64,000 nt of DNA from Sulfitobacter sp. F26204 (GTDB taxonomy: Bacteria; Pseudomonadota; Alphaproteobacteria; Rhodobacterales; Rhodobacteraceae): assembly GCF_026410305.1 (NCBI RefSeq), contig NZ_JAPMLQ010000002.1, positions 310,001-374,000 of the forward strand. Direction: 5' to 3'. Below are positions 34,951-44,102 of the stretch, piece after piece. Below the pieces are notes generated by a model, which saw nothing but the letters and a program-made list of their open reading frames with translations, did no database searches and was not told where the DNA came from. The translations under genes and the position numbers were made by a program. How positions within the stretch are numbered: the first letter of the stretch is position 1; each line of letters begins with the position of its first letter.

Positions 34951-36096
34951 ATGCGCCCAGACCTTATCCTTGCAAATGCCCGATTGATCCTCAAGGACAG
35001 TGTCATCTTTGGTGCCTTGTGTCTTCAGGATGGCAAGATTGTTGAAATTGAACAGGGCACTTCAATTCCGGCTGGGGCAATTGATTGTGAAAAGGATTTC
35101 ATCGCTCCGGGTTTGGTCGAACTGCATACCGATAATCTTGAACGCCACCTGTCCCCGCGTCCCGAAACCAACTGGCCGCACCGTGCCGCGATATTGGCAC
35201 ATGACCGGGAATTGGCGGCAACCGGGATCACCACGGTATTTGATGCCGTGCGTGTTGGATCCATCGTGTCTGACAGGCGCAAACGCCTGATGAAATATGC
35301 CCGTGAGATCGCGACAGAGATCAGCGACATGCATAGGGCGGGTGCCCTCAAGATCAGCCATCGGCTTCATCTGCGCGCTGAAATATGTTCGGAAACGCTG
35401 ATTGCCGAACTGGAAGAATTTTCCGCAGAAGATCGCATCGGGATCGTGTCGATGATGGATCACACACCGGGTCAACGACAGTTCAGCGATGAAGCAAAAT
35501 TCGAATCCTACATCTGTGCGAAACATGATCTGGATAAGCGCGACTTTTCCGATTACATAACATTCCTCAAAGGCTTGCAGGAAGAACACGCAACGGAACA
35601 CGAGGCTGCCGCGGTTGCGGCAGCGCAGCGGTTCGGTGCGAGGCTTGCCAGCCATGATGACACCACCGCAGCGCAGGTCGCCTTGAGCCACCGACACGGG
35701 GTAACGCTGGCCGAATTCCCGACAACACTTGAGGCGGCAGAAGCCTGTCACGGGCTGGGGATCGCCACCATCATGGGGGCTCCAAACATCGTGCGAGGGT
35801 CGTCCCATTCCGGCAATGTGGCGGCATTGGAATTGGCGCAACACGATTGGCTTGATATTCTGTCGTCTGATTATGTGCCGGCTGGATTGTTGATGGCGGC
35901 GTTGATACTGGGGGAACTTTGGGATGATCTGCCGCGCGGCCTTGCCACGGTCACGGCCAACCCTGCGCGGTCTGCCGGGCTTGACGATCGCGGCCAGATT
36001 GATCTGGACCAACGCGCCGATTTGATCCGGTTCGCACGGGTTGATGGTGATACCGTGCTCAAGGAAACCTGGGTGCAAGGCCGAAGGGTCGCCTGA
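34951..36096 (+). CDS. phnM: Alpha-D-ribose 1-methylphosphonate 5-triphosphate diphosphatase (PhnM)
   Basis: A 381-residue amidohydrolase-fold enzyme of the C-P lyase pathway that removes pyrophosphate from the 5-triphosphate intermediate. Visible motifs are GLVELHTDNLERHLSPRP (metal His/Asp), MMDHTPGQRQF, ASHDDTT and EFPTTLEAAEA, all PhnM-specific. The chosen ATG (34951) gives the usual N terminus; in-frame extension to 34855 overlaps the divergent gene. The core genes phnGHIJKL are not in the window, so phnM is detached from them here. Confidence 0.93.
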   Translation: MRPDLILANARLILKDSVIFGALCLQDGKIVEIEQGTSIPAGAIDCEKDFIAPGLVELHTDNLERHLSPRPETNWPHRAAILAHDRELAATGITTVFDAVRVGSIVSDRRKRLMKYAREIATEISDMHRAGALKISHRLHLRAEICSETLIAELEEFSAEDRIGIVSMMDHTPGQRQFSDEAKFESYICAKHDLDKRDFSDYITFLKGLQEEHATEHEAAAVAAAQRFGARLASHDDTTAAQVALSHRHGVTLAEFPTTLEAAEACHGLGIATIMGAPNIVRGSSHSGNVAALELAQHDWLDILSSDYVPAGLLMAALILGELWDDLPRGLATVTANPARSAGLDDRGQIDLDQRADLIRFARVDGDTVLKETWVQGRRVA

Positions 36097-36393
36097 CACG
36101 GGATCCCGCTCTGGCCCGATGTCGGCATTGCGTCGACTTTCTGCCGTCCCGGATTTTGCGGATGTCGTGGCTCAACGTGTCGAAGACGGGCAATATGGTG
36201 TCGCTAAATGGCTTGCCCTTTTTCGGTTTTTTGGGCCAGAAGGACAAATGGGTCGGCGATGGCGTCGCCAGCATCTGCATGCACACCCACTCACCATCCT
36301 GAACGCCGGGACTTATCTTTGCCGCCTGCGCGGGATGGGGGTCCGCCTCCTTTCACATGTGCAGACGTCACATATTCGACAGGAGCCATTTAC
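36097..36393 (+). other. Non-coding gap between phnM and the creatinase gene
   Basis: About 300 bases without a convincing gene. Open frames exist in it, but they lack ribosome sites and any protein pattern. A short hairpin GGCGATGGCGTCGCC lies near 36260. The end holds the AGGAG site (36381-36385) of the creatinase gene. Confidence 0.5.
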
Positions 36394-37593
36394 ATGGATC
36401 GCCCAGAGTTTTACCGTTTTCACCAGGGGGAGAACATCCTTCCCTTCGCTTCTGATGAATATGAAGCGCGTCTTTCATTGCTGCGTGCTGATATGGCCGC
36501 CCTGGGCGTTAATGCCTGTGTTTTCACCTCGATGCATAACATCGCTTACTATTCGGGGTTCTTATATTGCGCCTTTGGCAGGCCCTACGGCCTGGTTGTA
36601 ACCCAAACCGACAGCGTGACCATGAGCGCCGGCATTGATGCGGCGCAACCCTGGCGGCGCAGTCACGGGGACAGCATTACCTATACCGATTGGCAGCGCG
36701 ACAACTATTGGCGTGCTGTACAATCTGTTACCGGTTCCAACCAAACAATCGGTTATGAAGCGGATCACCTGACACTGGCACAAAAGGCGTTGCTGGATGC
36801 CTTCCTGAGCCCCAAATCCTGTGTTGATATTGCCCCTGCCACCATGCGTCGGCGGATGCACAAGTCCGATGCGGAACTGAAGCTGATCCGCGCCGCTGCG
36901 CAGGTGGCGGATGTTGGCGGGTATGCGATCAAGGATGCCGTGCGCGCAGGCACCCGCGAGATCGATGTGGCGATGGCGGGCCGCGACGCGATGGAACTGG
37001 AAATCGCCAAACGCTTTCCCGATGCAGAATACCGCGACACCTGGGTCTGGTTCCAGTCGGGCATCAACACCGATGGGGCGCATAATCCGGTGACGTCACG
37101 GGTTCTGCAGTCGGGAGATATTCTCAGCCTCAATACCTTTCCGATGATCAGCGGCTATTATACCGCGCTTGAGCGCACGATGTTTGTGGAAACTGTGGAT
37201 CCCGACAGCTTGAAAATCTGGGAGGCGAACGTCGCCGCGCACGAATACGGTATGAGCCTGTTGAAACCGGGTGTGAGTTGCGCCGAAGTCACGGAACAGA
37301 TCAACACGTTCTTCGCGGAACGTGACCTGTTGCAATACCGCACCTTTGGCTATGGGCATTCGTTCGGGGTCCTGTCGCATTACTACGGTCGCGAGGCCGG
37401 GCTGGAACTGCGCGAAGACATCGACACTGTGCTTGAGCCGGGGATGGTGATCTCTATGGAGCCGATGTTGACGATACCCGAAGGCACTGCAGGGGCCGGC
37501 GGTTACCGCGAACATGATATTTTGATCATTAACGAAGATGGCAACGAGAACATCACTGGCTATCCCTACGGACCTTCCTTCAACGTCGTATGA
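36394..37593 (+). CDS. Creatinase (creatine amidinohydrolase)
   Basis: A 399-residue M24-fold enzyme that hydrolyses creatine to sarcosine and urea. It lacks the M24 metal ligands but keeps the creatinase active-site set at a constant offset of one to two from Pseudomonas putida numbering: Arg63, His230 (TDGAHNP), Glu260 (ALERTMF), Arg333 (YYGREAG) and Glu356 (SMEPMLT). An AGGAG site lies eight bases before the ATG. A strong hairpin terminator follows the gene. The polyamine-type ABC importer genes come next in the same direction. Related guanidino-compound hydrolases remain possible. Confidence 0.87.
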   Translation: MDRPEFYRFHQGENILPFASDEYEARLSLLRADMAALGVNACVFTSMHNIAYYSGFLYCAFGRPYGLVVTQTDSVTMSAGIDAAQPWRRSHGDSITYTDWQRDNYWRAVQSVTGSNQTIGYEADHLTLAQKALLDAFLSPKSCVDIAPATMRRRMHKSDAELKLIRAAAQVADVGGYAIKDAVRAGTREIDVAMAGRDAMELEIAKRFPDAEYRDTWVWFQSGINTDGAHNPVTSRVLQSGDILSLNTFPMISGYYTALERTMFVETVDPDSLKIWEANVAAHEYGMSLLKPGVSCAEVTEQINTFFAERDLLQYRTFGYGHSFGVLSHYYGREAGLELREDIDTVLEPGMVISMEPMLTIPEGTAGAGGYREHDILIINEDGNENITGYPYGPSFNVV

Positions 37594-37599
37594 CCATCA

Positions 37600-37622
37600 A
37601 AGCAGGGGTGATTCCCCTGCTT
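37600..37622 (+). terminator. Intrinsic terminator after the creatinase gene
   Basis: AAGCAGGGG (37600-37608) pairs perfectly with CCCCTGCTT (37614-37622) around a 5-base loop, followed by CTTGG. It lies six bases after the creatinase stop. Confidence 0.7.
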
Positions 37623-37704
37623 CTTGGCTGAACCGATGCGCATTTCCGTTGCGATAGCTGTCTGCCAACCCTGTTTGTTCCCATATCCTATTGATCCCCT
37701 CGGC

Positions 37705-37716
37705 TTTTGATCAAAA
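37705..37716 (+). promoter_or_regulatory. Perfect 12-bp palindrome upstream of the polyamine-type ABC operon
   Basis: TTTTGATCAAAA is self-complementary and lies about 110 bases before the first gene of the ABC operon. It could be a regulator site; no regulator gene is adjacent. Confidence 0.35.
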
Positions 37717-37824
37717 ACTTTGTCAAGGGGGCTATGTTTGACGACCGTTGTTATTCTAGACTGATTTCGGGGACGGTCTTCGAAACAGATTGCCCTGCGG
37801 AGGAAAAAATCGGGGGGACGAATT

Positions 37825-38904
37825 TTGACGACTGCGATTAGTGCGCGGAGTTTACGCAAGGTCTATCCTGGGACGCCACCTGTCGAGGCCTTGGCAGGGG
37901 CGGATCTAGACATACAAGACAACGAATTTTTTACGCTTCTGGGACCATCCGGATGCGGGAAAACCACACTTTTGAGAATGATCGCGGGGTTCGAACATCC
38001 CACCTCGGGAAGCCTGGACATGTTCGGGGCAAGCTTGCTGGATTTGCCGCCTTACAAACGTCCGATCAATACTGTTTTTCAGAGTTATGCATTGTTCCCG
38101 CATCTGACAGTGTCACAGAATATTGCATTCGGACTCGAGATGTTGGGCAAACCCAAGACCGAGATCAAGGAGACCGTGGCGCAAATGGTCGATCTGGTCC
38201 AGATGAGCGAATTGGCTGACCGCCAGACCGGACAGATTTCAGGTGGGCAACAACAGCGGGTTGCACTGGCGCGGGCCCTGGCACCCAAGCCGCGGGTTTT
38301 GTTGCTGGATGAACCGCTGAGCGCGCTTGATTTCAAGTTGCGCAAGGAAATGCAGCTTGAATTGAAACGCCTGCAGACCGAAACCGGCATCACCTTCATC
38401 TTCGTGACCCACGATCAGGAAGAGGCGCTTACCATGTCCGACCGCATCGCGGTGATGAATGCGGGCTCCATTCGGCAAATCGGGGCACCGCGGGACATCT
38501 ACGATCATCCGGCGGAGCGCTTTGTTGCGGATTTTATTGGTGATACAAATTTTCTATCGGCGCAAATCACGTCAAGCAATGCAGACAGGGCGAGGGTTGA
38601 TCTCAGTTCCGGAGAAAGCACTTCGGCACGCTTGCCCGAAGGCGGCGCGCGCGACGGCCAGGTTACCTTGGCGATCCGTCCCGAACATGCCAAACTGGTC
38701 ATGCCCGACGACGGATTGTTGCGTGGCACCCTTGAAAACATTGTCTATTTCGGCACGGACACCCACATCCACCTGCGATTGACGGATGGAACACCGTTTA
38801 CGCTGCGTCAGCAAAACAATTCCGAAACTGAACTGCAATTTGCCAAGGGCGATACCGCCGGCATCCGTTTTGCGCCCGATGTGGCGCAGGTGTTGAAGGA
38901 TTGA
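37825..38904 (+). CDS. Polyamine-type ABC transporter ATP-binding protein (PotA family)
   Basis: A 359-residue ATPase with Walker [10 protein letters not shown], signature ISGGQQQR, Walker [13 protein letters not shown] and a C-terminal TOBE domain from about residue 275. The start is a TTG at 37825 preceded by a run of G's (GGGGGGAC); no in-frame ATG fits the family N terminus. It powers import with the two permeases and the PotD/PotF-like receptor that follow, forming a full four-gene importer. Confidence 0.92.
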   Translation: MTTAISARSLRKVYPGTPPVEALAGADLDIQDNEFFTLLGPSGCGKTTLLRMIAGFEHPTSGSLDMFGASLLDLPPYKRPINTVFQSYALFPHLTVSQNIAFGLEMLGKPKTEIKETVAQMVDLVQMSELADRQTGQISGGQQQRVALARALAPKPRVLLLDEPLSALDFKLRKEMQLELKRLQTETGITFIFVTHDQEEALTMSDRIAVMNAGSIRQIGAPRDIYDHPAERFVADFIGDTNFLSAQITSSNADRARVDLSSGESTSARLPEGGARDGQVTLAIRPEHAKLVMPDDGLLRGTLENIVYFGTDTHIHLRLTDGTPFTLRQQNNSETELQFAKGDTAGIRFAPDVAQVLKD

Positions 38905-38908
38905 CGGC

Positions 38909-39820
38909 GTGACTGATCTTTCCCTTACCGCGGCCAAACGTGCATCGCGCAGACGCTGGATCCTGTTGGCGCCTGCACTGATCCTGTTGGTCTTTGCTGC
39001 CAGTGGTCCCCTGCTGATCACTGTGATCTTCTCACTGCTGACACCCGGTGATTATGGCGGGGTGGTCTGGAAATTCTCCACCGACGGCTGGTTCGGTGTT
39101 TTTGCCCAACGCGATATTTTTGATGGAACCTTCGGCTGGTCTGATGCGCACCTCAGTATCTTCTGGCGCTCGGTGAAGCTGTCTTTGATCACGACAGTTG
39201 CCTGTTTGTTCTTTGGGGTGCCAACGGCATATTTTATCGCAACACGCCCCAAAAAACAGCGTGGTTTCTGGATGTTGCTGATCATTATTCCATTCTGGAC
39301 CAACCTGTTGATCCGTACCTTTGCCATTCTGGAACTGATCCGAAACGAAGGCACGGTCAACTCTCTTCTGATTTGGGCCGGGGTGATCGATGCGCCGATT
39401 CAGATCCTTTATACTGAGTTTTCCATTATTCTGGGGATGGTTTACGTGTACCTGCCACTGATGGTTTTACCGGTCTATGCCTCGATGGAACGGTTTGATT
39501 TCAGTCTGGTCGAGGCGGCCTATGACCTTTATGCCACTCGTTTCAGGGTATTGCGCCGTGTTATTCTGCCTTTGGTAAAACCGGGGATTGTGGCGGGGTC
39601 CATTCTGGTTTTTGTGCCTTCGCTTGGGGCCTATGTGACACCGCGCGTGATGGGCGGGGGCAACCAGTTGATGCTTGGTAATTTGATCGAATTGCAGTTC
39701 GGACAGGGGCGCAACTGGCCGTTAGGTGCGGCTTTGTCCATGACCTTGCTCGCGATCGTGATGGTTGCTCTGATAGTCTATGTGCGTGCTGCCGGAAACG
39801 AGGAGGTGCAGCATGGCTAG
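38909..39820 (+). CDS. Polyamine-type ABC transporter permease (PotB family)
   Basis: A 303-residue permease with six predicted helices, opening with RRRWILLAPALILLVFAASG and containing the EAA loop SLVEAAYDLYATRFRVLRRV. The start is a GTG at 38909, four bases after the ATPase stop. It overlaps the second permease gene by eight bases. Confidence 0.92.
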   Translation: MTDLSLTAAKRASRRRWILLAPALILLVFAASGPLLITVIFSLLTPGDYGGVVWKFSTDGWFGVFAQRDIFDGTFGWSDAHLSIFWRSVKLSLITTVACLFFGVPTAYFIATRPKKQRGFWMLLIIIPFWTNLLIRTFAILELIRNEGTVNSLLIWAGVIDAPIQILYTEFSIILGMVYVYLPLMVLPVYASMERFDFSLVEAAYDLYATRFRVLRRVILPLVKPGIVAGSILVFVPSLGAYVTPRVMGGGNQLMLGNLIELQFGQGRNWPLGAALSMTLLAIVMVALIVYVRAAGNEEVQHG

Positions 39821-40616
39821 ACAAGGCTTCAATATCCGCAAGCAAACAGGTTTCAGCCAGATCGCCATTGCCTGCTTTGTCATGCTTTACATGCCGATCA
39901 TCCTGCTTGTGGTGTATTCCTTCAATGCGGGCACCTCGATTGCGATCTGGGAAGGGTTTTCATGGCGCTGGTATGTTTCGGCATGGGCGAATGACCAGGT
40001 GCAGGAGGCCACGGTGCGCTCTCTTATCATCGCGGTTTGGGCCTCTGCCATTGCGACCACGGTTGCGGTCCTTGCCGCGCTTGCCACCACCCGCACGCCC
40101 AAATTCAAAGGTCAGACCGCGGTATTTGCGATGATCAACCAGCCACTGATGGTGCCCGAGATCGTGACGGCTGTGGCGCTGCTGATCTTTTTTGCGATGA
40201 TCAAGGTTGCGACAGGGTACACCGGATTGTTGTATCTGATCGTAGCGCATTCGGCCTTTTGTATTCCTTTTGCCTATCTGCCGATACGGGCGCGACTGCA
40301 GGGCATGGATTTGAGCCTGGAACAGGCAGCGGCGGATCTCTATGCTTCGCCGTTCAAAGTGTTTACCCGTATTACGCTGCCGCAGCTTTGGCCGGGGATC
40401 GCAGCCGGGGCGATGCTGGCATTTGTCATCTCGCTTGATGATGTGGTCATCACCGAATTTGTGAAATCCGCCGGCCAAGATACGTTACCCACCTATATGT
40501 TGGGCCAGTTGCGCCGTGTGATGACTCCGGAGATCAACGCGATTTCCACCGTGCTTTTGGCGATTTCGGTTACAATGGTCATCGCCTTTACAGTGCTAAC
40601 AAAAGTACGAAACTAA
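39813..40616 (+). CDS. Polyamine-type ABC transporter permease (PotC family)
   Basis: A 267-residue permease with six helices and the EAA loop LSLEQAAADLYASPFKVFTRI. The segment ISLDDVVITEFVKS is the conserved PotC pattern. The ATG at 39813 overlaps the PotB-like stop by eight bases, indicating coupling. Confidence 0.93.
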   Translation: MARQGFNIRKQTGFSQIAIACFVMLYMPIILLVVYSFNAGTSIAIWEGFSWRWYVSAWANDQVQEATVRSLIIAVWASAIATTVAVLAALATTRTPKFKGQTAVFAMINQPLMVPEIVTAVALLIFFAMIKVATGYTGLLYLIVAHSAFCIPFAYLPIRARLQGMDLSLEQAAADLYASPFKVFTRITLPQLWPGIAAGAMLAFVISLDDVVITEFVKSAGQDTLPTYMLGQLRRVMTPEINAISTVLLAISVTMVIAFTVLTKVRN

Positions 40617-40634
40617 CCAACAGGAGAAAACAAA

Positions 40635-41654
40635 ATGAAAAAGACACTTACGGCATTAACCCTTGTTCTGGCTGGCCCTGCCTTCGCCGAGGGTGAGTTG
40701 AACATCTATAATTGGGGAAACTACACCTCACCTGAAATGATCGAGAAGTTCGAGAAAGAGACCGGGATCAAGGTCACTATCACGGATTACGACAGTAACG
40801 ACACCGCTTTGGCCAAGATCAAGGCAGGCGGTCACGGTTTTGATATTGTTGTTCCTTCGGGAACTTATGTGCCGATTTTTGTCGGCGAGGGGCTGCTGAT
40901 GGAAAGCAACCCGAACCAGATGGAAAACTTCAAGAACATGGACCCGCAGTGGGTTGATGTGGAATTTGATCCAGGCCGCAAATACACCGTACCTTGGCAG
41001 TGGGGAACAGTTGGGGTCACGGTCAATACCGCAGTCTATAGTGGCGACATCAACACCTCGGCGGTGATCTTTGATCCGCCGGAAGAGTTGAAGGGCAAGA
41101 TCAACGTTGTACCGGAAATGAATGATGTGATGGGCATGGCGATCAACTATGTCGGGGGGGAGCAGTGCACAGACGATCTTGAGGTGCTGAAAAAGGTGCG
41201 TGACACCCTGACAGCGGCCAAACCGAACTGGCTGTCGATGGACTATGGCAATATCGAAAAATACGCCAAGAATGATCTCTCTGCCGGTGTGAACTGGAAT
41301 GGTGCGTCCTTCCGCGCACGTAACAAGAATCCCGACATTGCCTTTGGCTATCCGCAAGAGGGTTTCCCGGTCTGGATGGACAATGCCGCGATCCTGAGCG
41401 ATGCGCAGAACGTCGAAGAGGCCAAAACCTTCCTCAATTTCATCATGGACCCGGTGAATGCCGCGATGTTGTCAGAATTCGCACGTTATGCGAATGGCAT
41501 CAAGGGGTCGGAAGAATTCATGCCCGAAGACATGAAGACCGCTCCCGAGGTGGTGGTGCCCGACGACTTGAAAGGCGCGGCCTATGTGTCCAAGACCTGC
41601 CCGCCTTCAGCGACCAAGCTTTACACAGCAATCTGGACCGAACTTCAAAAGTAA
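40635..41654 (+). CDS. Polyamine-type ABC transporter substrate-binding protein (PotD/PotF family)
   Basis: A 339-residue periplasmic receptor. A Sec signal peptide ends at PAFAEG (about residue 18). The mature start [18 protein letters not shown] is the hallmark of the spermidine/putrescine receptor family. The ligand is unproven: putrescine-like amines are the default, but the creatinase upstream raises creatine or another guanidino compound as an option. A strong terminator follows directly. Confidence 0.92.
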   Translation: MKKTLTALTLVLAGPAFAEGELNIYNWGNYTSPEMIEKFEKETGIKVTITDYDSNDTALAKIKAGGHGFDIVVPSGTYVPIFVGEGLLMESNPNQMENFKNMDPQWVDVEFDPGRKYTVPWQWGTVGVTVNTAVYSGDINTSAVIFDPPEELKGKINVVPEMNDVMGMAINYVGGEQCTDDLEVLKKVRDTLTAAKPNWLSMDYGNIEKYAKNDLSAGVNWNGASFRARNKNPDIAFGYPQEGFPVWMDNAAILSDAQNVEEAKTFLNFIMDPVNAAMLSEFARYANGIKGSEEFMPEDMKTAPEVVVPDDLKGAAYVSKTCPPSATKLYTAIWTELQK

Positions 41655-41663
41655 ATTGCCGAA

Positions 41664-41694
41664 CGGCCCCGCGGGATCTCGCGGGGCCGTTTTT
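41664..41694 (+). terminator. Strong intrinsic terminator after the ABC receptor gene
   Basis: CGGCCCCGCG (41664-41673) pairs perfectly with CGCGGGGCCG (41680-41689), with a 6-base loop followed by TTTTT. It ends the importer transcript, with possible read-through into the amidohydrolase gene. Confidence 0.9.
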
Positions 41695-41710
41695 CGTTTG
41701 GAGAACTACC

Positions 41711-43396
41711 ATGACGACTGCCCCCGAAATCATCATCCACAATGGTGCATTGATTACTTTTGATCCCGATCAGCCGGCGGCGCAGGCCTTGGCGATTACA
41801 GATGGAATACTTGTTGCCATCGGATCGGACGCCGAAATCACTGCTTTGGCCGGGCCAAAGACCCGCATTATTGATGCCTCGGGCGGTACTGTGATGCCTG
41901 GTCTCATCGACAGCCATGTTCATTTGTTCGGCGGCTCGGTCGAACTGGATTGTCTGAGCCTCTACGGCGTTGAAGGTCTGGACCAGATGGCACGGCTGAT
42001 CCGTCCCTATGCTGATGCCAACCCTGATGACGAACTGGTTTTTTGCGTTTCGGCTGATTACAGCATCCTTGGCACCGGCAAGACCCCGACCCGTCATGAT
42101 CTGGATCAGATAATAGCGGACCGACCGCTTGCGATGTTTGCCCCCGACCATCACACCATTTGGGCCAATACCGCCGCACTAGAGGCCACTGGGTTGATTG
42201 ATGTTCCAGTGGTGGATTCAGGATCTATCATTGTGAAGGGGGCGGATGGCAAGGCCAACGGCGAACTTCTGGAGCCGGGTGCCTATGGGCCAATACTGGA
42301 AATGACGCGCCACAGGGGACGCGAGATGCTGGGGCTTGTCACAGGGCGTGACCCTGACCCCGCTGCAACGCCGGCAGAGCGTGAAAAGGACAAGAATGTG
42401 ATTGAAGCGGGCCTGCGCCATTGCGCAGCCCAGGGGATCACCGGGCTTCATTTGATGGATGGAAATCTCTATCAACTGGAATTGCTGAACGAGCTTGAGG
42501 CAGAGGGCCGCTTGCACTGTCGCACCATGGTGCCGTTCCATTTCAAAGGCACGGATGACATCGCCCGCATAGCTGACGAGGGTGTCCCGATGCGTGACCG
42601 GTTCCAGGGTGACAAGGTCTGGTGTGGTCATATGAAAATGTTCATCGACGGCGTGATCGAAAGCGGTACGGCATTGATGCTGGAACCTTATCCTGGCGAG
42701 ATGGGTGCAAACGATAACATGGGGGATGAAGTGTTCGCTCAGGCACATTTCGTCGCTGCTGCTGTCGAAGCGGACCGGCACGGTTTTCAGATTGCGGTAC
42801 ATGCGATCGGCGATGCGGGGGTACGCCGCACGATTGATGCTTTCGAAGCCGCGAAGAAAGCCAACGGAAAACGCGACAGCCGGCATCGGATCGAACATCT
42901 TGAGGTCATGCACAAGGGCGATATTCCGCGCCTCGCCGCATTGGATATTGTTGCCTCGATCCAGCCCGGACATGCCCCGCGTGGCCATATTTTTCCATCC
43001 GAAGGAGTCGGTAAATATCTGCACCCGCATCAGATCGAAGGGGCCTATGCCTGGCAGACAATCCGCGATTCCGGTGCCAGGATGATCTTTTCAACAGATT
43101 GGCCGGTGATCCCTGTTGATGTGATGCTCAATATCAAGTCGGCAATCGCGCCACTTGATCTTGGGCCTGAATGGGTGGACCAGACACAATCGCTTGACGA
43201 TACGCTCTCCAGTTACACCCGTGACAACGCCTGGGTAGAATTTAACGAAGACAAGAAAGGTATGCTGCGTGCCGGTATGATGGCTGATGTTGTTGTGATG
43301 AGCCATGACCTGCACAAACTGCCACCGAGCGAGGTTACCAAGGCCCATGCGGTCACCACGATCTGTGATGGAAAGGTCAGCTTTTCCATCGGGTGA
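41711..43396 (+). CDS. Amidohydrolase family protein (YtcJ-like, amidohydrolase_3)
   Basis: A 561-residue metal-dependent hydrolase. Metal ligands are expected in LIDSHVHLFG (HxH near residue 74), VHAIGDAGVRR, HRIEHLEVMH and the Asp of FSTDWPV. The YtcJ family includes enzymes on amides and cyclic amide bonds, with few defined substrates. It has its own GGAG site and lies just behind the importer terminator, so it may be expressed at a lower level from the same promoter. A role on the imported compound is plausible but unproven. Confidence 0.88.
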   Translation: MTTAPEIIIHNGALITFDPDQPAAQALAITDGILVAIGSDAEITALAGPKTRIIDASGGTVMPGLIDSHVHLFGGSVELDCLSLYGVEGLDQMARLIRPYADANPDDELVFCVSADYSILGTGKTPTRHDLDQIIADRPLAMFAPDHHTIWANTAALEATGLIDVPVVDSGSIIVKGADGKANGELLEPGAYGPILEMTRHRGREMLGLVTGRDPDPAATPAEREKDKNVIEAGLRHCAAQGITGLHLMDGNLYQLELLNELEAEGRLHCRTMVPFHFKGTDDIARIADEGVPMRDRFQGDKVWCGHMKMFIDGVIESGTALMLEPYPGEMGANDNMGDEVFAQAHFVAAAVEADRHGFQIAVHAIGDAGVRRTIDAFEAAKKANGKRDSRHRIEHLEVMHKGDIPRLAALDIVASIQPGHAPRGHIFPSEGVGKYLHPHQIEGAYAWQTIRDSGARMIFSTDWPVIPVDVMLNIKSAIAPLDLGPEWVDQTQSLDDTLSSYTRDNAWVEFNEDKKGMLRAGMMADVVVMSHDLHKLPPSEVTKAHAVTTICDGKVSFSIG

Positions 43397-43465
43397 TACT
43401 GCGCATCTTCACAAAGCAGGTCAAACGCTGGATAACCCTCTGAAATCTTCAAGACGGAGCAGGCA

Positions 43466-43861
43466 ATGGCACATGGTGCAGGCGGCAATGATGGCGGAAC
43501 AGGTAGCTTTCTGATCGGCCTGGCGATGATGATCGGTGGCGGTTACCTGCTGTTGAATGGCATTGTGGTCCGACCCAACTTCAGCATGGGTTCACGCGTT
43601 TTCGGCATTGGCGGCGTGAGCATCACTTCGGGCATGGTGTTGATCCCTTTCATGTTTGGCGTCGGCATCATTTTTTACAATGCGCGCAAGTGGATCGGCT
43701 GGCTTCTGGCGGGTGGGTCGTTGATGGCGCTGATCTTTGGCGTCATTGCAAACATGACATTGCAACTGGCGAGGATGAGCGCCTTTGATCTGATCGTCAT
43801 CCTTGTGCTGCTGGTTGGCGGTATCGGATTGTTTTTGCGTTCTTTGCGCAATTCGAATTAA
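43466..43861 (+). CDS. Small integral membrane protein of unknown function
   Basis: A 131-residue protein with a short Gly/Asn-rich cytoplasmic start and four hydrophobic helices at about residues 15-36, 46-71, 75-98 and 104-125. I do not recognise a family. It begins after a GGAG site 69 bases downstream of the amidohydrolase stop. It ends 72 bases before the tRNA-Gly gene. Codon use resembles its neighbours, so it is probably a genuine gene. Confidence 0.7.
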   Translation: MAHGAGGNDGGTGSFLIGLAMMIGGGYLLLNGIVVRPNFSMGSRVFGIGGVSITSGMVLIPFMFGVGIIFYNARKWIGWLLAGGSLMALIFGVIANMTLQLARMSAFDLIVILVLLVGGIGLFLRSLRNSN

Positions 43862-43933
43862 TGACCCAACTGAAAACGCGGGCTTCTTGCACTTGACCCT
43901 CTACAAAGGCTGACATAGACAAACATTCAGCGC

Positions 43934-44008
43934 GCGGGCGTTGTGTAATGGTTAAGACCTCAGTTTTCCAAACTGAAGATGAGGGTTCGATTCCCTCCGC
44001 CCGCTCCA
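43934..44008 (+). tRNA. tRNA-Gly (anticodon TCC)
   Basis: The acceptor stem GCGGGCG (43934-43940) pairs perfectly with CGCCCGC (43998-44004). The anticodon loop is TTTCCAA with anticodon TCC, closed by TCAGT and ACTGA. The T arm is GAGGG-TTCGATT-CCCTC (43981-43997). The discriminator is T44005, and the CCA end (44006-44008) is encoded. It reads GGA and, by wobble, other Gly codons. Confidence 0.96.
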
Positions 44009-44102
44009 CCCTTTCCAAATGTACTCCTGCATGTGACATCCTCGACGCTTGACCCTGAGGGCAACTCGCGCCATCACGCATTGACGTAAAAAAGGATGAC
44101 CC

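Noticed and set aside
36041-36601. Open frame through the phnM-creatinase gap
   Set aside because: Overlaps both genes in another frame, lacks a ribosome site and resembles no protein family I can recognise.
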